64,000 nt of DNA. Origin: an uncultured Butyrivibrio sp. (GTDB taxonomy: Bacteria; Bacillota; Clostridia; Lachnospirales; Lachnospiraceae). This document shows positions 53,850 to 62,582 of this stretch, piece by piece; positions within the stretch are counted from its first letter, which is position 1, and every line of letters starts with the position of its first letter. A model generated the notes under the pieces. That model searched no databases. It saw only the letters and a program-made list of their open reading frames with translations, and was not told the origin of the DNA. The stretch covers positions 92,167 through 156,166 of the forward strand of contig CAMENP010000005.1 of assembly GCA_945928575.1 (NCBI GenBank). The letters run 5' to 3'. The position numbers were made by a program, and so were the translations under genes.

Positions 53850-53878
53850 TTTGACACTCCGGAAATATAGTTGTATAA
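53850..53878 (+). promoter_or_regulatory. Promoter of the YitT/DUF6198-like gene
   Basis: TTGACA (53850-53855) - 17 bases - TATAAC (53873-53878) on the plus strand, 30 bases before the start codon. Confidence 0.65.
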
Positions 53879-53908
53879 CTGTAAAGTGACTTGAAAGGAT
53901 GTAATGAA

Positions 53909-54577
53909 ATGAAAGTAAAAGAAATTATTAAACGATATGTTTTATTTGTCGTTAGTCTGTTTTTCTCTGCGATGGGTGTTGCCATAACCAAACATGGCGA
54001 ACTCGGTGTTTCTCCGATATCATCGGTTGCCAATGTCGTGAGCACAAGATACGATGCCGTATCACTCGGTATGTGTCTTATTATATGGAACTGCATATTG
54101 ATACTGGGACAGATTATTATACTTCGAAGGGAATTCAAGCCTGTTCAGCTGTTGCAGATCCCGTTGTCGTTCCTGTTCGGATATTTCACCGATTTCGGAA
54201 TGTGGTGCGTATCCGGAATTCCGGTACCCAATTACGGAGCAAGAATTGCCCTGGTGATCGGAGGAATTGTTGTTCTCGCTTTCGGCGTGGCGCTTTCTGT
54301 AATCGCCAATGTTATTATGAATTCCGGGGAAGCGTTTGTGAAAGCTGTCGCAGATAAGACCGGAGGCAATTTGGGTAATATAAAGATTGGATTTGATGTA
54401 GGCTGCGTGATTTTGTCACTTGCGCTTTCATTGATATTCTTCAACGGTAAGATTGTTGGTACAAGGGAAGGTACCATCATGACAGCGCTTCTTACCGGAC
54501 TTATTGTAAAATTCTTCGTAAAAATAATGGCTGAACCGCTTAACGGGCTGATGTCCGGAAGCAGAATATCACATTAA
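53909..54577 (+). CDS. YitT/YczE-like membrane protein (DUF6198)
   Basis: 222 residues from the ATG at 53909 (GAAAGGATG upstream). Five or six helices, with the pattern FVVSLFFSAMGVAITKHGEL, GVSPISSV, FLFGYFTDFGMW and NSGEAFVKAVADKTG. It belongs to the YitT/YyaS/YczE family of uncharacterised integral membrane proteins. Divergent from the Mrp gene. Its end overlaps the convergent HEPN-like gene. Confidence 0.82.
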   Translation: MKVKEIIKRYVLFVVSLFFSAMGVAITKHGELGVSPISSVANVVSTRYDAVSLGMCLIIWNCILILGQIIILRREFKPVQLLQIPLSFLFGYFTDFGMWCVSGIPVPNYGARIALVIGGIVVLAFGVALSVIANVIMNSGEAFVKAVADKTGGNLGNIKIGFDVGCVILSLALSLIFFNGKIVGTREGTIMTALLTGLIVKFFVKIMAEPLNGLMSGSRISH

Positions 54578-55051
54578 AAATCCGTTTCTGTATACATAAA
54601 ACGCCAATGCAATAAGGAAAATCAGCAGCAGTATTATCACTGTTGCCATAATCTTACCGCTGCCGCGATGACTTTTGTTATAGTTTGACGGTGCCGCATA
54701 ATATGTATTGTTCGCTGGCATTTTGGCCTGTCTGTGATATATGCATGAAAGCGGGTCTCTGCCATGCATCAGCGCATCATAAAAAGAATTAAGCCAGTAT
54801 ATATCTTCATATGTACACATCGCCGTGTCAAATCCACCCTCGTCATGTGCCATTTCGTTGCGCATATGACGAAGCCTGCGCAATGTATTAAATGTCACAT
54901 TCCAATTATCCGGTCTGCGTGTTCCGTATGCATGTGCCTTCATATCATCTATGTAAGCGGTGACGCCACCACCGGACAACCCATACATCTGCGCACACAA
55001 TCTGTCTATCTTCTTATATGTTTCAAAAAATTCAACATTCACTCTGTTCAT
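54569..55051 (-). CDS. Tail-anchored protein with HEPN-like RNxxxH motif
   Basis: 160 residues from the ATG at 55051 (GAGGGTGAT upstream). The first 110 residues are helical and contain RLRHMRNEMAH, where R64-N65-x3-H69 fits the RX4-6H motif of HEPN RNases, with the polar residue after the arginine typical of active members. Residues about 135-155 are a single hydrophobic helix (IMATVIILLLIFLIALAFYV) with a five-residue outer end, so the protein is a tail-anchored membrane protein facing the cytoplasm. Its last bases overlap the end of the YitT-like gene. It precedes none of the classical nucleotidyltransferase partners. HEPN assignment is inference. Confidence 0.6.
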   Translation of the reverse strand: MNRVNVEFFETYKKIDRLCAQMYGLSGGGVTAYIDDMKAHAYGTRRPDNWNVTFNTLRRLRHMRNEMAHDEGGFDTAMCTYEDIYWLNSFYDALMHGRDPLSCIYHRQAKMPANNTYYAAPSNYNKSHRGSGKIMATVIILLLIFLIALAFYVYRNGFLM

Positions 55052-55063
55052 GCAGATCACCCT

Positions 55064-56125
55064 CTATCTGTGAGCTTCTTTATACTGATACATCATCCGG
55101 TCTGCTGCCTCGATAGTATCACGTATGTTACCCGTGTCCGGATCATAGGAAGCATACCCGATCGATACTGTCGGCATCTTGGAATCAGTGGCTCTGAATG
55201 CATCTATTGCGTGCATAAATTCTGTATTCAATCTGTCTGTGTCCTCTAATTTCCTTGTTAAGATGACACAGAATTCATCTCCGCCGAAACGGAAGCATTT
55301 GCCGTACCTGGAATATATTTTCTTGATTGTCCTGCCGACACGACTGATGCATACATCTCCGTAGGCATGACCATTTACATCATTAGCTTCTTTGAATTTA
55401 TCAATATCAAAAAATACCACGATACACTCATCATCAAGATGCGTGATATAATTCTCGTAACCGCGGCGGTTGATCAATTCCGTCAGCTGATCTGTCTGCT
55501 GGATCATCTCAAGTGTAAACACATAAAGCATGATAGCGTTGACAGACATAATAACGTAATCAACCTTTAAATCACTGTATATTGACTGAATGACAATTCC
55601 GCTTAGCATAAATACCACTATTGATATGAAAAAAGCAATTCCGTTATATTGATATTTACGCACATTTTTGACTATGGTATATACCATATATGTGATGGCG
55701 CAGAAATATGCCACCATGTATATCCAGTAGAAATTCTCATGTGTATATATGCCGTTTCCGTCCACGTAATATATGAAGCCGAAAATCCCTGACATAAATT
55801 CCAACAACGCATGCGCCGCCAAGATAACAAGAATAACTTTGGATTTGCGCGCATCAATGATCCATGCAATCACAACCGCAATCATAGGCGATATGGAAAA
55901 TTCCACCGTCTTGACCATAATATGAAGTACTCTTGTACCGCCGCCCGTACCCTGCAGGCAGCTTCCCATCCATTCGCAGAATGCCGCTATTGCAATGGTT
56001 GAAAAAAGTATGTGGAACAGTTTTTTCTTGCTTCTGGTAAGTGTTCCGCTCTTGCTGATTGAAATCTGTATGATGAGCATCGATATAATGCTGATAAAAA
56101 TAATTACCGTGTAGTATCTTAACAT
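55064..56125 (-). CDS. Membrane diguanylate cyclase (GGDEF)
   Basis: 353 residues; the ATG at 56125 is chosen (GGGAAAG upstream), while an in-frame TTG six codons earlier with AAAGAGA is possible. Six or seven helices in the first 210 residues (7TM-like sensor), then the GGDEF domain with FDIDKFKEANDVNGHAYGDV and the active-site RFGGDEFC. The inhibitory RxxD five residues before GGDEF is missing (KCFRF), so feedback by c-di-GMP through the I-site is not expected. Makes the second messenger c-di-GMP. The stop is 12 bases from the HEPN-like start. Confidence 0.92.
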   Translation of the reverse strand: MLRYYTVIIFISIISMLIIQISISKSGTLTRSKKKLFHILFSTIAIAAFCEWMGSCLQGTGGGTRVLHIMVKTVEFSISPMIAVVIAWIIDARKSKVILVILAAHALLEFMSGIFGFIYYVDGNGIYTHENFYWIYMVAYFCAITYMVYTIVKNVRKYQYNGIAFFISIVVFMLSGIVIQSIYSDLKVDYVIMSVNAIMLYVFTLEMIQQTDQLTELINRRGYENYITHLDDECIVVFFDIDKFKEANDVNGHAYGDVCISRVGRTIKKIYSRYGKCFRFGGDEFCVILTRKLEDTDRLNTEFMHAIDAFRATDSKMPTVSIGYASYDPDTGNIRDTIEAADRMMYQYKEAHR

Positions 56126-56221
56126 AAGTCTTTCCCGCTGCAATTCTCTTTCTGTAATAAATTCCGTCTATAAATTTTATCACATTACCACGGCAAATGC
56201 CATATTAAATAATCTTTTTTC

Positions 56222-56250
56222 TCGACATTTCCGCTCTCATATGTTATAAT
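56222..56250 (+). promoter_or_regulatory. Promoter of the GH13-like surface protein
   Basis: TCGACA (56222-56227) - 17 bases - TATAAT (56245-56250), 52 bases before the start codon, which has AGGAGG in front. Confidence 0.65.
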
Positions 56251-56302
56251 TTAAGCAAATTGCAGCCACAATACGCAGGCATAAAATTCAGGAGGACATA
56301 AT

Positions 56303-59300
56303 ATGAATAAACTTAAGCGATTTATAGCGGCTTCAATGGCATCGTTAATGGCCCTGGCATCGGCAGCAGTCTCAATTCCCGCAGCAACCGAAGACCCGGT
56401 GATCAACACTGTCAGAAGGGTTTCATCCTATTACGACAAAGCTTGTGAAGATACCGACAGTCAGTATATTTATGACGGATTTCTGGGCTGCAAGTATACC
56501 AAAGACTCCTCAGAGTTCCGAGTATGGGCTCCGGCGGCTACCGATGTAAAAGTCAATCTTTATACCACAGGAACGGATGACGAAGAAAATGCCCGTAAAG
56601 TCGGCACTTACGTTCTTGAAAAGATGCTTGTCAACGGTGAATGGAATGGTGTATGGACTATAAGGCTAATCGGAGGCTTCAAGAATTGGTATTACACATA
56701 TACCATTACAACCTATAACATAACAAATTCTTACAAATCATACAACACTTATGAGACTCCTGATTTATATGCCGTGGCTGCAAGCAAGGACGGAAATCGC
56801 AGCCTGATAACAGACCTTGAAAACACAGATCCGAGCAGTTGGGACTTAGACAATCATGTTTATGTACAGAATCCTGCCGAAGCCATCGTGTATGAACTTG
56901 ATATCAAGAACTTTACCTCCGATTCTTCATCCGGTATACCGAATGACCTCATGGGCAAATTTCTCTCTTTTACCCAGCGGAGCACACTTTATGACAGCGC
57001 AGGCATTTCGACATGCACAAATTACCTTGAGCGTCTTGGTGTTACAACCGTACAGATCAAGCCTTTTTACAGCAGCATGGGATTCATGATGCCGGATAAC
57101 AGCTACTCAACCAATGAAAGTGATCCTCTTCAGACAGTCAGTGATTGTAAAAATATGATCCGGTCACTTCACAAAGCCGGACTTTCAGTTGTCATGGACA
57201 TGGATATAACATCCGTTTCGGAAGATTTTCCTTTCCAGAAAACCGTACCTGATTATTATATAAGAATGAAAACAACCGGTGACAAATCCAACGGCTCCGG
57301 CAATGGCAACGACTGCGCAACCGAGCGTCTGATGTTCCGCCGTTACATCATTGATACACTTACCCAGTGGGTGAACGAATATCATGTAGACGGTTTCCAT
57401 TTTGAGAACGGCGGTCTTATCGACCAGGAATTTTTAAACGAAATACGTGAAGAACTCAATAAAATATCACCCGATATCAGTATATCTTGTGATACCGTGC
57501 TTCCTTATCTGGACGATGCAGTGATAACCTACAACACATGCCGCGGAAAAAAGCTCAATCTTGTATCACTTGACAATGTCAAAAACGCAGATGACGGAAT
57601 TTCATTCTATAACAGCACATACAGCAATAATATCATGTCTTATATAAACGGCGGCAAAAATATGTCCGACGCTATTCAGACAGGCATTCTCGCCGACAAG
57701 GACAACAAATTAACAAAACCGGCCCAGTGCACGAACTATCTGCATGACAACAGCGGGCTTTCGCTTTACGACCGCATCACTGATTCCCTCGGAATCGCAC
57801 GCGGCACCAAGGACGATAACGCCATTGCACTGGCTAAGCTTGCAGTTGCGATGGAATATACTTCAATGGGAAGCATCGTTATCCGTTCCGGTGATGAGAT
57901 GGGTTACAGTTCCTCACAGTCATCGGCCCTCGACTGGAATAACCTTATAACATATTCCGATCTTTATGCCTACTACAGCGGCCTGATACAGCTCAGAAAG
58001 ACAATAAGCAAATTGACCTCCGGTTCAACTTCAAGCTACAGTGATTTTGTTTTTGACACAAACTCAACAGACCAGATAGCTTATGTCATCAATAATGGCG
58101 GAAACAACGAGTGGAATAAAATCGCCGTTATGTATAACAATTCGGACAGTGCTAAATGGATAACGCTCTCTGATACTTCAACTGACAAATGGGTAATAGT
58201 TGCCAACAACGAAGATGCAGGCTTTGAAACCCTCAAAATCGTTTCCGGCAATTCATTCTATGTTCCTGCGCATACGGCCATTATCGCAGCGGACGCTGAA
58301 TCTTATTACAATACCGATGTTGTTTCCGATATGCGCAGTATCACATTCAAATATGTTGATGAAAACGGCAAGGAACTCAAAACGGCCGACGTACTCCGCG
58401 GAAGACCTTTACGCAATTACAACTTCACTTCTCTCCCACACAGTATCAAGAACTACACTCTTGTAAGCATGGACGGTGAGGCAAGCGGCATGTACTATGA
58501 TACCGATAAGGTTATAACCTGCCACTACCAGAATGCGTTTGACGGTCTCGAAGCAGGCGGTGTATATTGTTCATCCGTCCGTTTCAAGGTTCTCAACCCG
58601 GATGACGTGGTTTCCGTAGACTACGGTAACGGAATAACCGCTACTTACTTAACCTGCGACAAAGACGGTTACTATACAGTCACTCCTCTCCGCACCAAGG
58701 ATCCGATTGAGGTCTCCATACTTTACAAGGACGGCTCTTACGCAAGCATACATATCATTGCAAACGATGACCGCACACCTGCCCCGGATGACGGTGACTG
58801 CACAACACCTATACATTGCTCAGTCTGTGATGAAATCTTAACCCCTGCCAAAAAGCACGTTATGTCCGACTGGAAAGTAGCAGCCGACGGTTCACATACC
58901 CGCCACTGCACCAACGCAGACTGCAATTACAGCGAATCCATCAACCACGACCTCACCCACGTTGCAGCCAAAGCCGCTACAACCAAGTCAGAGGGTAACA
59001 TCGAATACTGGCACTGCAGCATCTGCGGCAAATATTTCTCAGACGCCAAGGCTACCAAGGAGATAACCGCTGCCCAGACAATCACAGCACGCCTCACAGA
59101 TGACAGCGGCAGCAATCAGCCGTCCGACGACAAACCATCCAATGACAAACCGTCCAATGACAAACCGTCTCAGGATAAGCCATCCAATGACAAGCCGTCT
59201 CAGGATAACCCGTCAGATGTTCCGCCTGCTACCGGCTGCCATACCGATATTGCATTACTTATCGTAATGCTTATGGTATCCGCTCTCGCAGCCACCGATG

Positions 59301-59332
59301 CCGGAACTGTACGCAGAAAGAAAAGAGCTTAA
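56303..59332 (+). CDS. Surface protein with CBM48 and catalytically altered GH13 (pullulanase-like) domain
   Basis: 1009 residues, CAGGAGGACATAAT upstream. Signal peptide 1-28. CBM48/E-set at about 55-135 (FRVWAPAATDVKVNLY). GH13 domain at about 190-590 modelled on type I pullulanases: region I DVVYNH is DMDITSV (299-305), the nucleophile in GFRFD is Glu (GFHFE, E368), the acid Glu in GEGW is Asp (CDTVL, D397), while the third acid remains in LHDNSG (D482). After beta domains come two CxxC-containing segments (CSVCDEIL; WHCSICGKYF) and a PSNDK/PSQDK repeat linker (about 945-975). The end PPATGC, a hydrophobic helix and RRKKRA form a sortase sorting signal. It is probably an anchored glucan-binding protein rather than an enzyme. 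Confidence 0.88.
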   Translation: MNKLKRFIAASMASLMALASAAVSIPAATEDPVINTVRRVSSYYDKACEDTDSQYIYDGFLGCKYTKDSSEFRVWAPAATDVKVNLYTTGTDDEENARKVGTYVLEKMLVNGEWNGVWTIRLIGGFKNWYYTYTITTYNITNSYKSYNTYETPDLYAVAASKDGNRSLITDLENTDPSSWDLDNHVYVQNPAEAIVYELDIKNFTSDSSSGIPNDLMGKFLSFTQRSTLYDSAGISTCTNYLERLGVTTVQIKPFYSSMGFMMPDNSYSTNESDPLQTVSDCKNMIRSLHKAGLSVVMDMDITSVSEDFPFQKTVPDYYIRMKTTGDKSNGSGNGNDCATERLMFRRYIIDTLTQWVNEYHVDGFHFENGGLIDQEFLNEIREELNKISPDISISCDTVLPYLDDAVITYNTCRGKKLNLVSLDNVKNADDGISFYNSTYSNNIMSYINGGKNMSDAIQTGILADKDNKLTKPAQCTNYLHDNSGLSLYDRITDSLGIARGTKDDNAIALAKLAVAMEYTSMGSIVIRSGDEMGYSSSQSSALDWNNLITYSDLYAYYSGLIQLRKTISKLTSGSTSSYSDFVFDTNSTDQIAYVINNGGNNEWNKIAVMYNNSDSAKWITLSDTSTDKWVIVANNEDAGFETLKIVSGNSFYVPAHTAIIAADAESYYNTDVVSDMRSITFKYVDENGKELKTADVLRGRPLRNYNFTSLPHSIKNYTLVSMDGEASGMYYDTDKVITCHYQNAFDGLEAGGVYCSSVRFKVLNPDDVVSVDYGNGITATYLTCDKDGYYTVTPLRTKDPIEVSILYKDGSYASIHIIANDDRTPAPDDGDCTTPIHCSVCDEILTPAKKHVMSDWKVAADGSHTRHCTNADCNYSESINHDLTHVAAKAATTKSEGNIEYWHCSICGKYFSDAKATKEITAAQTITARLTDDSGSNQPSDDKPSNDKPSNDKPSQDKPSNDKPSQDNPSDVPPATGCHTDIALLIVMLMVSALAATDAGTVRRKKRA

Positions 59333-59355
59333 ACAAAAAGGGGTTCATATGAGAA

Positions 59356-59400
59356 GCCGTCAGGCGCATGCCTGACGGCGGGGGGAGTGTATTTTTCCAA
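59356..59400 (+). terminator. Intrinsic terminator after the GH13-like gene
   Basis: GCCGTCAGGC (59356-59365) and GCCTGACGGC (59370-59379), loop GCAT; followed by a G run and ATTTTTCC, so the T tract is a little distant. Confidence 0.65.
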
Positions 59401-59444
59401 GACTCAGGGTACTAATTATTAATATCACAAGGTAATTTATTCTC

Positions 59445-59819
59445 TCAAATGTGCTTATAGATTTCATCTACGCACTTAATTTTACCATGTTTTAACAAGA
59501 AATCTGCCATAATTCCAATTCTGTCCGATTCCAGCCTATTCATTAGTCTTTCTTCTTCCGTAATAATGCTCTTCATAGGCTTTCCATCATTATAAGAAAA
59601 CTCACTCTGTATATTCTCCAACATTCCTATCGTTTTGTACTCTTTTCTCAGCCTTTCATCTAAGCCATACAGATTAAATTGTGTTTGAGTTCCACAAAGA
59701 ATTGTATCTAAGACGTACAAATCCTCTGCTGCTTTCACATCATCTTTATGACTTTGTTCTTTAATTAATTTATATGCTAAATCAATTAACTCTTTTTCAT
59801 ATTCTACTATATACGCCAT
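59445..59819 (-). CDS. Uncharacterised small helical protein
   Basis: 124 residues, AAAGGATGG upstream. Not recognised. Predicted all-helical and soluble (YEKELIDLAYKLIKEQSHKD, MLENIQSEFSY). A C-terminal LLKHGKIKCVDEIYKHI is unremarkable. It begins an AT-rich stretch whose base composition differs from the rest of the window. It may form a unit with the membrane protein gene encoded just upstream on the same strand. Confidence 0.6.
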   Translation of the reverse strand: MAYIVEYEKELIDLAYKLIKEQSHKDDVKAAEDLYVLDTILCGTQTQFNLYGLDERLRKEYKTIGMLENIQSEFSYNDGKPMKSIITEEERLMNRLESDRIGIMADFLLKHGKIKCVDEIYKHI

Positions 59820-59884
59820 ACTATTACCATCCTTTATACATGCACTAATCTGCTGTATTTTATATAAAAACCTTGTATCTCATA

Positions 59885-60559
59885 TTAATATTTCCACTCT
59901 TTTCTTTTATCAATATATAACATAATCAATGTAAAAATAGTTATAACATTAACCGCATCTCCTTGATGTCCTGCGAATAACCATTCTGGAATAAATGTTG
60001 CGATTAGAAACAATATGATTAAACACACTAATTGAAATTTCCAAACTGTTTTCTTTTGATATTCCAAATCATATCTTAAACTATTTTTTTGTTCTTCTTG
60101 ATATTGTTTTATATCATTATTCTTTTCTTCGATATACTTGGAAATATCATCTTTAATCAAATAATCATATGTATTATCTTTTTGTCTTTCGTTTACTTTT
60201 CTTTCTATTTTAGAAATTCCAAAATGATTCATAACTTTTAGTATGATTATGTTCGTAATATCCATCTCTACTTTAAATAGACATAATATCAAAAATAATT
60301 CCAACGGATATTTAATTACATTATATTTGTATTGTTCTTTTACAAAACAAATTATAAACTCAGTTACTTTTCGCGCAATTAAAATATCAAAATAGGACAG
60401 TGCTATAATAATAAACAAGTCAATAATCAAAATAATAAGCCAGTTTTGCAAATTATCTAACTTTTTAGCTCTATAACATATAATCATTTGAATATTTTTC
60501 AAAAAAATTATTATAGGAATACAAACCGCTGCACATATAATCAAAAGGAACTTATACAT
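59885..60559 (-). CDS. Uncharacterised membrane protein
   Basis: 224 residues, no strong ribosome site (AAAGGAACTT lies inside the first codons, and upstream only AATAATCATG). Helices at about 3-22, 43-62, a hydrophobic stretch at 85-110 and two at 175-215, with a charged, coiled-coil-like stretch between (ERKVNERQKDNTYDYL). Not recognised. Very AT-rich with Ile/Lys/Asn bias, unlike the core genes. Confidence 0.5.
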   Translation of the reverse strand: MYKFLLIICAAVCIPIIIFLKNIQMIICYRAKKLDNLQNWLIILIIDLFIIIALSYFDILIARKVTEFIICFVKEQYKYNVIKYPLELFLILCLFKVEMDITNIIILKVMNHFGISKIERKVNERQKDNTYDYLIKDDISKYIEEKNNDIKQYQEEQKNSLRYDLEYQKKTVWKFQLVCLIILFLIATFIPEWLFAGHQGDAVNVITIFTLIMLYIDKRKEWKY

Positions 60560-60914
60560 GATTATTATAATACATTCATCGCAAGTTTCGACATATTATG
60601 ACATCCACTTGTTGCATATGCCCATTTTATTTATCTGTTCAGTTTTATTATTTCATTAATTCTATGCAACTCTTAAAACAGCCTTAATATCGGAAACACG
60701 ATTAAAAAAAGCTTTATAAATGACTCGCTTAAGACATTTATAAAGCTCAGTTTTGTACTCAAAATTCTCGCCGGATTATTCAGTTTGAATAAGCTATTTC
60801 AAGACTCTTATGAATTCCCAATTGGTATTATCCCTGCAAACTCATCATATATGCATCAGATATATCTCGTATTTCAAAGTATTTGGCAAATAACAGCGTC
60901 ATTATAGATATCAT
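60560..60914. other. AT-rich gene-free gap
   Basis: No coding frame or RNA gene recognised. It holds the terminator at 60704-60746, and otherwise AT-rich sequence without visible repeats. Confidence 0.6.
60704..60746 (-). terminator. Intrinsic terminator for the SHOCT protein gene
   Basis: GCTTTATAAATG (60711-60722) and CATTTATAAAGC (60735-60746), 12 bp, with seven T in the minus direction. It lies about 170 bases after the SHOCT gene. Confidence 0.7.
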
Positions 60915-62123
60915 TTATAATAGCAATAGCAAATTTGCCTGTTCTTCTTCGAACTTTTCATCCGACAATAAACCCGCCTCTTTCATTATTTTCAGTTTTT
61001 CCACTTTAATTTTAAACTCTTCCACTGATAACGATTTCTTTTCATCAATTATACTATCCTCTCGTTCCGTGAGGGATTTCATACAAACGGCATTTTCATT
61101 AATATCAACAGATTGATTAACAAATGTTTTCTTCTCAAATTCTTCAACGATGCTATATTTTTTCTCTGGGATATATGTTTGCAGAAAATTATAAATGTCT
61201 TGTGGTAATTCGATATCAATGTATTGTTTTTTCATTTCAGAATAAAAATTTAACATAACACTTCTATCATCAATTTTCTTTATATCCGAATCAATGGTAA
61301 ATGTTGTTTTGGTTTCTTCTTGATACGCAGGTTTATATGTAAGCGCCGCCCCCATTGCCATTCCCATTATTCCAAACAATAGCCCTCCACCTACAGTAGC
61401 TAATTTTGAAAAGTTCCCGCCTGTCATACTTCCACCATAACTTGAGTAATCTCCCTTAATATCTGTGACATAAGAAATATTACCCGCTTTATCAAAATAA
61501 TGGATATTGTTGTAAGTAATCACACCAGCTTTTTCTTCTTGCGCATATCCATCTATCTTAATAAAATTAAGCGATTTATCACCATCAATATAAATTGCTG
61601 CTATCTTGTTTTTTTCGGAGAAAAATTCATATACCGGAGTATCTTGTTTTATATGAAACGAATAACAATCTTGATAAAACTTCTCAGCTTTTTGTTCTTT
61701 TTCAATTGCTATTCTATTCTGTTCATTCTTTTTCTCAATTTGTACCTGTTGCTCTCTCTTTTTTTCAAAATCATATATATTCTTGGTTTTGTCTATAAGC
61801 TCTATCCATTTATTAACATTCTGAATTCCGGGTAACGCCAATAAAGCCCTATTGTTGCTCACAATTGTGTCAGATAAATAATCTATACAGAGCATCTGCT
61901 CTTTGCCAATTAGTCCTACATACGCCTTTATAAGACGGCTTAATGGAATTTCAAATGTACTCGTATTATTATTCAGTTCATTTTCATACACGCCAAATCC
62001 TATTCCATCAATATATGATGGATATATTCCTAATTTAATGCTGACTTTCTTACCCAAGATATTTTTTCTATAAATGCCATAATAAAAATCAATACATTTT
62101 TCAAAACGAATACTATCTTCCAT
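60915..62123 (-). CDS. Large protein with C-terminal SHOCT domain
   Basis: 402 residues from the ATG at 62123 (TGGAGGTAGATAAA upstream). N-terminal 110 residues: beta-rich, possibly PH-like (GIYPSYIDGIGFGVYENEL). A coiled-coil stretch (about 118-160: KTKNIYDFEKKREQQVQIEK). Then beta segments and a glycine-rich hydrophobic stretch (ATVGGGLLFGIMGMAMGAAL) that may insert into membrane. The last 30 residues EEFKIKVEKLKIMKEAGLLS plus DEKFEEEQANLL form a SHOCT motif, a short oligomerisation segment. Function unknown; such proteins often occur in accessory regions. Confidence 0.7.
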   Translation of the reverse strand: MEDSIRFEKCIDFYYGIYRKNILGKKVSIKLGIYPSYIDGIGFGVYENELNNNTSTFEIPLSRLIKAYVGLIGKEQMLCIDYLSDTIVSNNRALLALPGIQNVNKWIELIDKTKNIYDFEKKREQQVQIEKKNEQNRIAIEKEQKAEKFYQDCYSFHIKQDTPVYEFFSEKNKIAAIYIDGDKSLNFIKIDGYAQEEKAGVITYNNIHYFDKAGNISYVTDIKGDYSSYGGSMTGGNFSKLATVGGGLLFGIMGMAMGAALTYKPAYQEETKTTFTIDSDIKKIDDRSVMLNFYSEMKKQYIDIELPQDIYNFLQTYIPEKKYSIVEEFEKKTFVNQSVDINENAVCMKSLTEREDSIIDEKKSLSVEEFKIKVEKLKIMKEAGLLSDEKFEEEQANLLLLL

Positions 62124-62164
62124 TTTATCTACCTCCATTTATCTGCTCATCTCAATTACTCTTT

Positions 62165-62296
62165 TTACTTCCTGCTGTAATCCATCACAGAAAATTCCCA
62201 GAATTTTTCTGATGCAGGCTTTTTATCATCATTTAGAGAATTCACATACTCTTTAACTTCGTCGAGCCCGGATTGAGAATATTCTTGAGTGCCAAT
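62165..62296 (-). pseudogene. Remnant coding fragment (C-terminal piece, no start)
   Basis: The frame begins right after a stop codon with no ATG, GTG or TTG and ribosome site. It encodes 43 residues (TQEYSQSGLDEVKEYVNSLN, then DDKKPASEKFWEFSVMDY). The sequence looks protein-like, so it is probably the end of a lost gene. Confidence 0.35.
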
Positions 62297-62340
62297 TTAT
62301 GTGCACCTACACCAGGCATCTATGCCTGATGTTTTTAATC

Positions 62341-62514
62341 CTATATTAAATTCAATAATGCCTGCACTTGTTCGTAAGCATCCCTCTTGGTCATTTCTAT
62401 ACTTTCTTCATCCTCTAAATCCATAAAATCCGCCACATCTTTGGGACCGGCATGATTTTCAGAAGCAAATTCACCTGCTAACTTATCTTTCGCTTCTTTT
62501 ACAATAATGCCCAC
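62341..62514 (-). pseudogene. Small ORF or gene remnant (GTG start, 57 residues)
   Basis: A GTG at 62512-62514 opens 57 codons (GIIVKEAKDKLAGEFASENH, then AGPKDVADFMDLEDEESIEM). In another frame directly upstream the sequence reads IKGWNDTM, so the piece may be the end of a longer gene broken by a frameshift. Just downstream, CAGGCAT/ATGCCTG (62313-62328) forms a small hairpin. No family recognised. Confidence 0.35.
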
Positions 62515-62582
62515 ATTGTATCATTCCATCCCTTAATCAAAAGAAAATAGTTAAACAGAGACATTCATCAGAGGCTCCTGTC

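Noticed and set aside
53740..54138. N-terminal extension of the Mrp-type protein
   Set aside because: It would run through the divergent promoter region and into the YitT-like gene; the extra part has no family similarity, while the ATG at 53739 begins the conserved Cys-rich NBP35-type start.
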